Shown here: positions 1 through 13,400 of the stretch, piece after piece
Numbering within the stretch: the first letter of the stretch is position 1
How the letters are laid out: each line of letters opens with the position of its first letter
Origin: Amphibalanus amphitrite
Lineage: Eukaryota; Arthropoda; Thecostraca; Balanomorpha; Balanidae
Length of the DNA: 64,000 nt
Assembly (NCBI RefSeq): GCF_019059575.1
Contig: NW_024882753.1
Coordinates: 62,001-126,000, forward strand
Direction of reading: 5' to 3'
Position numbers and translations under genes: made by a program
The notes under the pieces: generated by a model
Told to the model about the DNA's origin: nothing
Database searches by the model: none
What the model saw: the letters and a program-made list of their open reading frames with translations, nothing else

Positions 1-50
1 AATATCACAATGTCTGACACGATACATACATCAGCGCAGAAGTCTCCATC

Positions 51-122
51 TCCCGCATGGTCTAGTGGCTAGGATACACGGCTCTCACCCGTGAGGCCCG
101 GGTTCGATTCCCGGTGCGGGAA
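51..122 (+). tRNA. tRNA-Glu (CTC)
   Basis: Full cloverleaf. The acceptor stem pairs 51-57 with 115-121 and A122 is the discriminator. The anticodon stem CACGG/CCGTG encloses a CTCTCAC loop with anticodon CTC. The B-box GGTTCGATTCC is intact. A TTTT run just downstream (126-129) is a suitable Pol III terminator. It decodes GAG. Since the DNAJC13 coding region continues upstream of the window, this gene probably lies in a DNAJC13 intron on the same strand. Confidence 0.95.
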
Positions 123-1462
123 CACGTTTTGCCAGGTCATGTAGCCAGTTTTGCAAGGAAACACAAATAAGAGATGGAGAAGTTTGCGCTCGGCACGATC
201 CTGTCTATCCACCACTCAAATCTCCATAAAAGAATGACCGTTTCTTCTCTTTGATATGAGGGCTCAGCGTGATTGGCTAATCGGCATCACATGATCGCTG
301 ACCGTGTCGGTGTCAGGTCTGCGGCCTGAGGGTTAGGCTGCACCGCCATGTGATCCCGGGGGGCGGGAGGAGAGAGGTGGTCGCTCTCTGCTCGGCTGGC
401 AACATGACGCCTGGATCGATGGCGGAGTGTCATATGTCGGCGTTCGATCCAGCTCTCGAGGGGAGAGGGGGCTGACTGTCACTGCGGCAGAGCACTGGAG
501 TGGGACAAGTGGAGTGCCTTTTGCTGTATCACCAAACCAATGGTCACAGTAGCTTCCTGACCAAATCGATCTCCATGGCTCCATTGTTCGTTGTTACTGG
601 ATGTTAGCCATATTATGACACAAAGGCTTCACGTGCCCATTTTATCTGAACCGATGAATGCAGCTAGCTTGACAGAAGTTTTGTATCGCTCGTAGCTGTT
701 TTATTTGGCTTCTAACCAATTAGAGGGTACATAAAAGCTAATTGATTTGTGTCAGCCAGGCAAGCTACATACACGTAACCGCCATAACATCTCTTTAACT
801 CCATAAAGCCATCTCCTCCCCGGCCTGCTGCCAGGGGATTCAGCTGTGCCGTAAACTACTTACATATTAGTACCCTCCAATTCCCTGCGCTCCGCCAATC
901 AGACCCACAGCCTCCTCTGTCGGTAGCTTGTTGCGCGGTGTCGGGTGTCCCGCCGCACCGCGCCGCGGCGGCGGCTGGGACGGGTCGGCTGGCTGAGGGT
1001 GGGTGGCGGGGCTGGGGGGGGGGGGGGGGGAGTGCGGTCGTTATACGACACCAAAGCCGCGTGGCTGGTGTCGCGCTTTCATCCTCGCCTCAGGCTAGCC
1101 TGCCGGGAGAGGAGGGGGCGAATGATGAGGTGTCCGGTCGCGTCCTGCGTTGGTTGGGAATATTGGGCTCACGCTGCCCTGGGGACTCTTGTTTTGAGGG
1201 CCAGTTGGGACTTTCCGTCAATATTGTCCCACCATCCACACTCCACTGACTGGTTCGTCTCTGCTGTGTGCCAGACAGCAGCAAACGCTGTCACCCTTGC
1301 CCACTGACTGCTTCGTCTCCCTGCCTTGTGTCATACTGTTCCAACAGCAGTGTCTGTGTCACCCATCCCTGACTGTTTCGTCTGTGTCAGGCTGTTGCAG
1401 CAGGAGTGTCTGTGTCACCCACCCCTGACCTGGCTGTCCGTGTCAGGCTGTTGCAGCAGCAG
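123..1462. other. Probable DNAJC13 intron; tandem ~60-bp units at its 3' end
   Basis: No convincing exon is visible. A poly-G run lies near 1014-1030. From about 1248 to the exon at 1463 the DNA is four degenerate ~60-bp units, starting near 1248, 1304, 1367 and 1425. Each begins with TGAC..TTCGTCT-like sequence and carries a GTTGCAGCAG-like acceptor candidate. The last ends in a CAGCAGCAG triplet just before the first recognisable DNAJC13 exon, so the exact acceptor (1456, 1459 or 1462) is uncertain. Confidence 0.5.
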
Positions 1463-4400
1463 CCGCCGTCCTGGACGGCCGCCGATGCAGTGGCTAGGTT
1501 CAACGCCAACGTCTCCTACAGCGGACTCCTGCACGCCGTCACCGGAGATGTGAGTTATTTCGAACCTTATTTAGTCTAACGATGTTGTATTCGCATACCT
1601 GGCCATATCTCGCTGAGCATCCTCAGTGGCTCGACCCTCGCATCGCCCCAAAAACTCACATCCTCTGATACACAATGTGCACAGTTTGCCACAGCTCACA
1701 GTGTCACACTTCTTCTCACAGAGTCTGTTTGCCGAGAACAAGGAGCGTCTGATCAACGCGGCGCTGACATCACTACTGCAGCGCGAGGGGGACCAGGGCG
1801 CCCTGCCGGCCACGGTGGTGGAGGCCCAGTTCCACGCGCTGCGCCGACTGGTGGCCAGCAAGGCGGGGTTCGCCGCGTTCACCCAGCTGCCCGGGTAAGT
1901 TCGCCATCCTGGCCAGACTTAGAGACCAGATGCGGGTGGTTGGGAAAGGGCTCCATAGTGTCGAGTTCTAGCTACCTTTTAGGTCTCGTGGTCTAAGCCG
2001 GTATTTTAGAGGCGAAAAGACTAGCTAGCGCGCTATCATTCACCTCGCACAGATCTAACCCGACCAGTGACCTGACCTGACTCGACCCTGCAGGTTCCGA
2101 GAGCAGATCGGTCTGAAGGTGGTACGGGCGCTGAAGCGGGACTGCGACGCCATCACACACGCCGCGCTGGACATGCTGGCCGCCCTGCTGCAACCCATGC
2201 ACGCCGACTACGACCTCAAGCAGGAGCAGCTCAACAAGACCAGCCTGCTCAGCTCGAAGGTCTTCCTGGAGAAGCTGCTCGACGTCTGGTCTGCACACGT
2301 GGTAAGGGAACAGGAGGGGGTTTCCACTGATGGCGGTGTAGCTGTTAAAGGTTTGATCGAGTTACTAGATGACAGCTCATTTCATACACGATATTATTTG
2401 GTTTATGTCTACGTGTATTCGACCATGAGATTCTTGATAAGTTAATCAACAAAAGTGTGGTAGTGATACATGATTCATTAGTAGACAGTTTGGCAATTTG
2501 GCATTCATGTTTGATTTCTATTCTGCTTAGCTTCTTGTTTGTTATTCACGTGTTGGTAATCTGTCGCTGAGCCGTTCCGTCACCGCCATCCGTTTCGTCT
2601 CTGCGCGTTCTCCAGCGTCAGGGCACTGGCGCGTTGGTGGTGTCGGCGTTCCTCGACTTCCTCACCTACGGCCTGTGCGCGCCGTACAGCGAGACCACGG
2701 ACGGCGCTCAGTTCGACAGCCTGCTGGAGCTGGTGGCCGCTCGCGGACGCTCACTCTTCAAACTGTTCCTGGTAGGTGGCGTCCCTGTGGAGTAGATCAA
2801 TTTGCGATCTGGACCAAGTGAATCCGTTGACCATTCAAATATTTGTGCGCAAGCCTTCTGGAAATATAGTCAACGAGTTTCAGGAAAGAAGCGTACTTTG
2901 GCGTCAGGTTTGCGTTGCGATAACCTATGCTTTATTAGCTATGACGTGGTTCGAGCCAAACGAATGCTCTCACGATTGCCATTAGTCTCTCGGAACTCCT
3001 GCAAAGACTTTAAGTAACCTTGCTTCAAAAACTTTTTGTTTAACTTTTAGCGCCTCGAAAATCATTTACGCTTGAGTCCGGCATTATGTACCCGTCCCCA
3101 CAGTTGTATCTCGCCATTTACGCCCTGTTTCTTCCCCGTCGCAGCACCCGTCCCTGGCGATCGTGAAGGGCGCCGGACTGGTGATGAGGGCCATCATCGG
3201 AGAGGGCGACGCCGCCACCGCCGAGCGGATGCAGGTACGAGACGCGTAACTTTGTGTGGGATAGGGGAGAGCGCTCATATTTTGATATGGGTTGGGGCGG
3301 GAGGTAGTGTGGAGAGGCTGGGGAAGTGGAGAGTGTGTGGATTTAACGACGTGGGGTGGGTAAGTTGTTCCTGAGGCCGACTTTCTTTGAGGCTGGTCCG
3401 GACCTCTCGCCTTTCTTGACGATAGTCGTGAATGGGCTTGGAGTTGAGGAAGCCAGCTTGCACTAACTAATAACGATTGAATAAGCACGAACTGGAGCCG
3501 CTTCAACCATCTTGTAAGACCGCGCACAACCGCGTATTACCACATCTACACTCCTACCCGATGACTTCCACGCTCACACGCCTTCTTCGTCCCCTTCAGG
3601 ACCTGGCGCTGGCGGAGGGCGCCCTGCCGCGTCACCTACACACGGCGCTCTTCACCCAGTCGGCCGACGGACGGCTGCTCACTCACCGCCAGCTGAGCCG
3701 GCAGCTCATCACCCTGTGGTGCACCGGCCACCAGACCGCCACCGACCTCCTCGCGCGCACCGTGGTGAGTGGATACGGGAGGTATTTTCCTTGACCATTT
3801 TTGCGGACGCTAGAAGGCCTGGCAAACGTTTCTATGACATAATTGAAGTTTTGTAGGGAGCATAAGAGCGTTTGAAGATCCAAGAGAAAAGGGACTGCGC
3901 GTGATGACTCGGTTGCTTCAGTTTCATGTGCTCAAAGTGAAAAGTTTGGAGCTGCGGGGTATCGATCCCCGTACCTCTCACATGCTAAGCGAGCGCTCTA
4001 CCACTTGAGCTACAGCCCCTCTTGTTAAGGGGTCTGCCACTGGTCGGTCTGATGGCGACCATTGGAGTCATTGACCACTTTCACTGACGTAAGACACGCC
4101 CAGTTGTCAGATATAACCTCTGTTAAGCCGCCGGCCCGCGCCGCACAGGCCTCGGCAGTCGGTCAGCTGTTTCCGTGGTGTAGTGGTTATCACATCCGCC
4201 TAACACGCGGAAGGTCCCCGGTTCGATCCCGGGCGGAAACAGTCGTTTTGACCTTTCGCTGCCCATTTGACCTGTTGTGATTCTCCTCTGTCTGCAATAG
4301 GGGCTCTTGGTGTCGGAGGCAGCCACTGCTCCGCTGTTTTGCTGGTATGCGTGCAGGATAACGTCCTCATGTTGTCGTAAGGCGGGGTTCCTGCACTTGC

Positions 4401-7400
4401 TCTGGTGCTTTCGCTAAGCACGGGCACTGTCGCATGCATGCGTGGGAGAGGCGAAATCCATTTCTCTTAGAGTGTCTTCACTCTTCAGTGTCCTGCACAA
4501 AGCTGGTGGTCGTTCATTGCCTCGTCACGGGACTTCGAGAGAACTGGCATCGGCATCCGATCTTCCATGAATTTTGAACGAATAATGTTGAGTCAGCTGC
4601 GACCTTGTTCTCAGGGTTGTCTGCCGAGTCTCCCTCCAGCTGTTACGCCGTCTCCAGGGTAGCGGGATCGCCTCCAGCTTGGCACGGCTGCTGCTGCAGA
4701 TCTTGCGAACAGGGACTCAGAGCTTGTGCTCTTATTCCGTCGGGAGGATGATAAGCTCTCCGCTCCCTCTGGTAAACTCCTCCCTCGAGGCCGAGCCGTC
4801 GTTCCGGAGTCCATACCCATACCCACGCGGCGGCGTCGCTAGGACAGTCCAGTGCTCCTCGGCGGCCGTCCGTCGGTCTAAATCAGGAGTTGTACGGAAT
4901 ATTTCCTGGTTGATGTTCATCTGAAATTGGTCCCAGAAGCAGTCGATTCACGACAGAATGGTGACCGGCAGTCGCTCGTCCACCGGCGCATCTCGTATCC
5001 CGCTCTCGCTATTGCTCAGCCTTCATGTCACTGCCTTGGGACTGCCGTCTTGGCTATCGCGTCAGTTTTTCTGAACCCAAAACGTGACTCACAACTTCAA
5101 ATAGCCTTCGTTCAGCGACTGAGGCGCCGTCCCGCGCCGCACGGGCCTCGTTATGCGGTCAGCTGTTTCCGTGGTGTAGTGGTTATCACATCCGCCTAAC
5201 ACGCGGAAGGTCCCCGGTTCGATCCCGGGCGGAAACAGTCGTTTTGACCTCTTGCTGTTGGCTTGACCCCGTGTTGTTTCATCGGAATCGTTAGCGGTTG
5301 GATGTCCTGCGTTTATGACAGTTGTACTCCGTGAGGACCGAATTTCTGGGTCGAACCTTTATCTGTTTCAGACCCGAAGCCAGCTGCACCCCGGCCTCAC
5401 ATTGGATAACTTGAGCTGTGCTGCTCCGCTCCACGCTGATAATGACCTCTTCAGCATTGGGGCACGAGACTGTCTTCCGACACCGCGTCAGACGGCGTCA
5501 CGGCAGGCCCGCGATGGTGGTCACTGGTCACTTGTATTTTTCCACTGGTCACCGACATAACCACATGTCCAAAACTATCTTCAAGTGCCCAAGGACATCG
5601 TAGTAGGCCGGTATCCCAGCAATACAACTGGCCTCGAACCACTGCAGAGTCTTAAGTCCTAAATTCTGCATACGTTTGACCAAGTGAGAACATAGTTCAT
5701 CGGTGTTGCCATTGGTCATTGCCCTGACAATAGGCATTAGCTGGTCGCTGGTGTGCAGTGTTCGATCCTTCTCCCTTCTTATCTCTCAAATGCAGCTATC
5801 ACCTTACCTGGACCACCCGAGTCCTGAGCTATGACCCCTAACGAGCAGAGTATTGAGATTCTGGTTGTTCTTGAACGTGGACCGGTTAGGTCACTGACCT
5901 GGCCCCCTCGGGCCCTCGAGACTGGCACGCCTTAGCCCAGCCGCCGTCCCGCGCCGCACAGGCTTCGTGAAATGGTCAGCTGTTTCCGTGGTGTAGTGGT
6001 TATCACATCCGCCTAACACGCGGAAGGTCCCCGGTTCGATCCCGGGCGGAAACAGTCGTTTTGACATCACGTCATTGACCTGACCTCGCTGGGTCACACC
6101 GCCTCGGCGCCCGGCGGCCACTCGGCTATGGTGCGTTTTCTGCAGTTAAGTCTGAATATGCTATGCTCAGCGGGGATGAGGCGAAGCCATGTTTCACTCC
6201 ATCAGCCTGGCATATGAGCTTCATTGCCTTGAAGCTCTCGCAGCAGTCCAATGACCCCTCTGCTATCACCTTGAGGAACACAACACTGCTGTGACACCAC
6301 TGTAAGGGCAGCAGTTCCGCGATGATAGTCACTTCCACTTTTCACTGATGCCATCACTCCACTCACCATAAGCTAACACACAGCTGATTTGTAGACTGTA
6401 GTGGCCGTAAACCCTGTATATTCCTCCCTCCTTGTTACGTCCTCACGCCTCGACGGCTCCTCTCCGACTGCATCGTCTTGTGTGTCTCCGAGCTCTCCGA
6501 GTCCGATCCGATTCCCTACCCCGCCCCCGCCCCCGCCGCCACCCCTGCCAGCGGCCCGTAATACGAGCCGAGTCGTCTCATATTCGGCGACGGCTGGCGG
6601 CGGACGGCGCTGTGGGTCAAAGTTCAGTGCAACGAGAACGATCGAATGAAAATGCTTTTTTTCGCTGGACGCTGATTCATGCAGGTGCTGTTTATTGTGC
6701 ATCACCGTATTACGAACATAATTTTGACAATGGCGCGAAGATGTATGTGATGCGAAATTGGTACTTAAGGGTATCAACATTATGAGGGTATGAATTTCAT
6801 CACCGTGTTCAGCGTGTGTTTCGATGAAGCTTGCCAACACGAGATTCAGAAGACCCAGAAATCCTGCTCACTGATGTGTTGGACAATTGCTCAAAGTTTC
6901 TTAACATGCCATATTGCCGCCTACATTTCCGGTTGACATACGGAGATTCAATAAAGGTTTTACCTTGTCAGTGATGTACATTACATACATTCTGGTACAT
7001 TTCGTACATGAGTTATATTAGTTTCAGTTTCAGAACAATTTAACGGAAACTTACGGATGTGCCCAATACTTGCTGACATTATTCTGACTCGGTATAATCT
7101 GTGATTCCCCTGATTCGACGGCTGACCTAGCCTCGCTGACCTCTCCCCCACAGCCGCCCGGTCTGCTGGCGTTCCTAGACTCTGAGGAGTCCGTACCGGC
7201 CGACGACGTGGAACGGCTCAACACGCGCGACAACCTGCAGTTGGCGACCGACCAGGCCGGCCGGCCCGTCAACCCCCACCTGCGCGCGCTCAACCAGCAG
7301 ATCCGAAACGCCGAGAAGTTTGTCGAGAAACATGTGGAGGTGAGGAAGTGGTAGGCTGTGTGTAGAATCAATATGATCAACGGGAAAAGAGGGCCACTGG

Positions 7401-10400
7401 GCATTGAATGTATGGCATTTGAACAACTTGGACACCGACGTTGGGGGCTGAACACCGTAGAAAAATTCATAAGTCATCGTTAGAATAATTTCAAACGCTT
7501 TGTCGCTGACATTGCGTCGCCTTCGTGTCTCTGACATTTTCTCCCGTCTAACGCACTCCAGGTGCTCCAGCTAACACCCTTCCCTCTACCTTTCAGGTCG
7601 CGCTACAACATTGGCGGACAAGGATGGGCTACGAAAAGACAACGGAAGAGAAGGTCAGAGAGCGACCGGTTGTGCTGCGCCGGAGACGTGAGCGTGTCAA
7701 ATCGGAGAAAAACTGGCGGCTCTTCTACTACCAGTTCAACCGGGACCACGCGCTGCCACACCTCATCTGGAACTTCAAGGTACGGTGGGCCATAGTTGAA
7801 CTGCAAGATGATGCACATGGGGAGTATTCGTGCGGAATGCGGAGATTAAATGCCCTTATCTCTAACTAAACTGCTCTAAGTAAAATAGTGGATTGTTCTA
7901 TCCACTAATTAAAAACGCTACACGCTTGCATTCGCCAGTTCCCTTGTAAATGACCGACTGTTGCTTTGTGTTGCTGGGGATTCATGTTATGTGGTATTTA
8001 TTATGACGGGTGTATGATTAGAAGTGGTTCCGTTTTCTGTTAGACTCGGGAGGAGCTACGGGAGGCGCTGGAGAACGAGATGCGTAACTTCAGCACAGAC
8101 CGAGACCTGGGCGGCAGCGTGGAAATCTCCTGGAACCACACAGAGTTCGAGGTCAGTTCGGACGGTAGAGAGAAAAGAAAGCATCTGATCGAGGGAAGGG
8201 CGAATGAGATGGTGACTTCTGGCGAAAACGACAGGAGGGCAAATAAATTATGGAGAGTACATAATACTTTGCTGTGACGGTCTGGACAGATCACCTGGTC
8301 TAACGTTACCCGCCGTGACCTTGTGTGCCGCTGCAGGTCCAGTACCACTGTCTGCAGGACGAGATTCAGATCGGCGACTACTACCTGCGGCTGCTGCTGG
8401 AGCAGGACGAGGCCCGGCAGCTCGACGACTCGCCAATTAGAAAGTCGTGAGTAGAGGGCAAGGATGGTACGGGGGTCGTAACAAAATGTAGGGAGACGGC
8501 TAGTTCTCGTAAATTGCGAGTTGTGTTAGGGCTGAAAAAGAGACTGAAGCTACGCCAAATGTGTCAGGATAGAGCCAGTCCTGACAGGATGATACCGTCA
8601 TTTATTACTAAATCTTTCTGTAATTTCATTTTACGGCTTACCCGCGTCAATCAAAACACGAATATCTATCCCGGCTTTCTTACAGTCTTCTCACCCTGCC
8701 CCTCCCGTCTCGCCTCCCACAGTTTCGAGTTCTTCAGCGACCTGTACCACCGGTTCTTGCTGACGCCCAAGGTGGCCATGAAGTGTATGTGTCTGCAGGC
8801 GATGGCCATCGTGTACGGACGCCACCACGAGGACATCGGTCACTTCTCCGACACAAAGTACATCGTCAGCATGCTGGAACGGGTAAGGATCACGTGTCTT
8901 GGAAGAGATTGTGACGGGCGAGGAGACTAGCTTGCAGCTGGCGTCCTGTTTTAACTGCTGATACTCTCTGAGCTGGTGTTTATCGGCAATAGGATGGTAT
9001 CGTGAGTCCCACCCGCCACGCTGTCTGGGCGCAAAATGACCTTGTAGTCGGCGCGCCCTAAAGCCCCAATAAACATCAAAACAACCCGCCACGATGCAAC
9101 CGGCGCTGGTTACCGTAACCGTGATGTTGACCGTAACCAGCGCCCGTGACCAGTGACTAACCCGTGTCCTCTCCGCGACCAGTGCACGGACCGTGCCGAG
9201 CGGGACCGACTGATCCTCTTCATCAGCAAGCTGATCCTGAACCAGCGGAACGTCAAGGACGTGCTGGACGCCGGCGGGGTGAAGGTGCTGGCCGACCTGG
9301 TCACCCTCTCCCACCTGCACACATCCAGGTGAGTGGCGTCGGGGTGCAGGGTAGGTGAAATAAGGTAATCCAGCCAGCAGACTGTTTTGATTGAGCTAAG
9401 GAGTAAGGACTGTTGCGATGTAACTATTTGGCCAAAGACTTTGATGTGACCTATTGTGGTGAATGTTGTCGATCATAGAGCTGTTTGCCAATAGCATACA
9501 TTATCCTTTGAATTGCCTAAATATTTATTCTTGCCTTTGATTTGTCCTCTACCGATGATTAGTTCTGTCCGTACCCTAGCACATCTACCCAGTCTTGTAG
9601 CTGGTCGAAAGTTGCGTACTGCCACTGACACCGTCTGCCCCGTTCTCTCAGAGCGTACGTGCCGACCCAGTCGAATGTGATCGAGTACGGGGAGGCAGAC
9701 GCCGAGAGTGGAGAGCGCGAGTGGTACTTCAAACCGGCGGATGGCGACAGACAGGATCGGCAGGGGCCGTACACCTTCAAAGAGGTGAGGAGTGAGCTGG
9801 AGGGACTTATGACGGAAGGGATAGTACGGGACATGTATCCGTCGAGTTTTGTAGTTGCTACTCCTCTGCTTGGTAGGCTACGCTTCCGAATTTTTATCAG
9901 CACGCTTGATCAAGTCTTCTTTTTCACGTTTTTTATGTTGCGTAACATCTACAGTAGAGTCGCTACAAATTATGTTTCATATCACGCCGGCTCATATTCA
10001 TGGCTTTATGAGCTAGCTTAGGGGACGAACAAAATGTAATGAATGAAATAAACATTTTTTTCCCAATCCGTCCTCCTCTTCCACCACTTCACACCACCTA
10101 ACGCTTTCCCTCCGCTCCGTCAGATGCGCGGTTTCTGGGAGGACGGCACGCTGTCGGCCCGCTCGCGCTGCTGGGCCCAGGGTATGGACGGCTGGCGCAG
10201 TCTGCAGGCGGTGCCGCAGCTACGGTGGACCCTGCTCGCCACCGGCCAGGCGGTGATGAATGAGACGGACATGGCCGTGACCATCCTAAACATATTCATC
10301 ACCATGTGCGACTTCTACCCCAGCCGGTGAGTGACAGGGAGGACGATGGAGGCACCCCGGGCGTCCCCTGAATCCCCATTGATGTAATATTTCCACAGTG

Positions 10401-13400
10401 TAAGCAGCAGGCATCAGGGTGGGCCTAGTCTGTCCTGGTGGCTGCTTCCCCTCCCTCCCTCATGACTGCGGTGAGAGCTGACTGTGTACATAAATTATCC
10501 CCTCTGCTGACTGCAGCGACGCTGACGGCGCTGTGATTCGGCCGCTGCCGCGGGTGAAGAGGCTGTCCCCTCACTCCAGTGACTCTGACCACTGTGTATA
10601 ACCCGTCCTGTGACTACGAGTACCAGTGGGTGACTGCTGTGTACCCCCTCCTCTCTCCAGTGACGCTGACGGCGCGGTGATCCGGCCGATTCCGCGGGTG
10701 AAGTCGAGGCAGTCCTCTCACTCCAGTGACCCTGACCACTGCGTATAACCCGTGCTGTGACAGCAGTGACTGACTGCTGTGTACCCCCTCCCTCCCCAGC
10801 GACGCTGACGGCGCGGTGATCCGGCCGCTCCCACGGGTGAAGCGGCTGCCTCCCCCCCCCCCCCCTCCTCCCTCACTGCAGTGACTGACCGCTGTCTATA
10901 CCCCCTCCCTCCCCAGTGACGCAGACGGCGCGGTGATCCGGCCACTCCCGCGGGTGAAGCGTCTGCTCTCGGAGCCGTCCTGTCTGCCGCACATCGTTCA
11001 GCTACTGCTCACCTTCGACCCCATCCTGGTGGAGAAGGTGGCCACGCTGCTCACTGCCGTCGTCAGGGTGAGTGTTGGAAAACTGGAACCACTGTCGGGC
11101 TCTGTTACAGTTTTTTTTTTGTGTGTGTGTACTGACATGCTGCTGTCATAAAATCTACCTTGTTCTCGTTTAGTATCGATCTCTGTCAGCTTTTGCAAAA
11201 TTGTCAGAGAACTCAGGTTTGTTTTTTTCAATTGAAAGATACAGTTCTAGCGAATAAGTGGTGTTTTAAGTATTGACCACAAACCCTCGGTTATGACGTA
11301 TCTCGTGTGTTTTTTTTTTCAGGACAACCCGGTGGCGTCGAAGCTGTACCTGACGGGCGTCTACTTCTTCATCCTGATGTACACGGGATCGAACGTGCAG
11401 CCGATCGCCAAGTTCCTCCAGCTGACGCACACCTCGCAGGCCTTCCGATCCGAGGAGGTGAGACGGTACAGCCGAACCACGATTCGATGATTCACTAACA
11501 TGAGGTTCATTCGAGGCCGGCTTGTTAAAAGCGTCTATTCGCTGGTGACAATTTGCAGAAAACATTGTGCAATGACACCTGACAGACTGAAGCTGCTGGT
11601 CCAAAGTTGTTTAGTAAGCATGAATATGTATAACAAATGTCTAATGGTTTCGTGGTGTGCCATTCTATGGTCAGAACAAAGATGTCTTGCATGAATCTTT
11701 GGATGACCCAGACCTGACTATGCCGTCCTTCTCGCAGCAGAAGGGCAGTGACCTGATGCAGCGGAGTATTCTGGGCCAGCTGGTACCCGAGGCCATGGTC
11801 TGCTACCTGCACAACTACGGCGCCGAAAAGTTCGCCCAGATCTACCTGGGAGAGTTCGACACGCCAGAGGTCATCTGGAACAACGAGATGAGGTAAGGGG
11901 AACATTAGACAGCGGAGTAGGGGACTAAGGAATCGATACCAATGCGATAGCGTTGATAATGGATAATCGGTAGCGATGAGAATGGATAACCAATGACCAC
12001 TCATGATTACTCAGAACTACGATAAAAACGACATTGCTTTTTGTTTGGCTTGGCAACTCAGTTTGTACCGAAAATGAAGTGCTTATGAAGCATCAAGGAC
12101 AAAGAAGTTCAGGATAGGTAATTGAATCAGTGTTATATCGGGGACTAATACTGGTTTTTTCCTTTCTCTAACTCGCTTGGAATATCAATCGTCATTCTCA
12201 CTCTCTCGCACACTATCGCAGCACCCTCATTCTGACACCTCCGTCTCGCGGCCCCACAGGAAGATGATGATCGGCCGGATCGCGGCGCACCTGGCCGACT
12301 TTTCGCCCCGGCTGCGCTCCAACACGCGGGCCATCTACCAGTACTGCCCGATGCCACACGTGGTGTACCCACAGCTGGAGTCCGAGCTGTTCTGCAGCAT
12401 CTTCTACCTGCGCCACCTGTGTGACACGAGTCGGTTCCCCGACTGGCCGATCGGAGACCCGGTGAGATGCACGGGATCTACCTGTTTGTGGATGGCTGGT
12501 TAGGTCTCATGTCCGGGACTTTTAACGTGGACTGTAATGAACTTTGGAATCATTCTAAAAGTTGTCCATCGTTCCAGTGTGTATGTTTACCATTATTTTC
12601 AGCCTGCTGCAATTTTTCGGTAGCGTTTTTGCTCAGTTATCCGATTTGTATATCAAAAGTATTCGCATCTGCGTTACCGTCGTCCGCCACATTTCTGACT
12701 CGACCTACCTCCAGGCTTAACATCTCCCCCTCGCCTCTTCACACCAGGTGGCTCTGCTAAAGGACGTGCTGCTCGCCTGGAAGCGTGAGGTGGAAAAGAA
12801 GCCGCCCAGTATGTCGGTGGACGACGCCCTGGGGGTGCTCGGCCTCGAACCCGGTCAGAGCCATGACCAGAACCACGTGCGGAAGGCCTACTTCCGACTG
12901 GCGCAGAAGTACCACCCCGACAAAAACCCCGACGGCAGGGTAAGTGGAAAGTGCGTTTTACTAGCTGAAGAGCCGCTGACTTTTATTTAGAAGCTAGGCT
13001 GCTATTTTTTTCGGCTGAGTCCTTGCACTTAGAAACCATGTCATGGCTGCGTGTCTCGACTTGATGTTCATGTTTCGTGATCATGCTCGTATTTAATGAT
13101 AAGCCTCCGTCTCTTAGAATATGGCAACCTCCCAACATATTTTGTCCCAACATTCGCTGACTATCTATTGACTTAGCATCCTCCCGTTGTTTGCAGGATA
13201 AGTTTGAAGACGTGAACAGGGCGTACGAGTTCCTGTGCAGCCGGTCGGCGCGGACTGTGGACGGCCCTGACCCGCACAACATTGTACTCATCCTGCGGAC
13301 CCAGAGCATCCTCTTCTCACGATACGGCGACGGTAAGCGAGATCGAATTATGGCTCAGCGTGCATGGTTTGGTTTCAATGCTCTGTTTGTGCAAGAACTT

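Noticed and set aside
8691..9320. 209-codon minus-strand frame
   Set aside because: It overlaps two conserved DNAJC13 exons on the opposite strand and has no family features.
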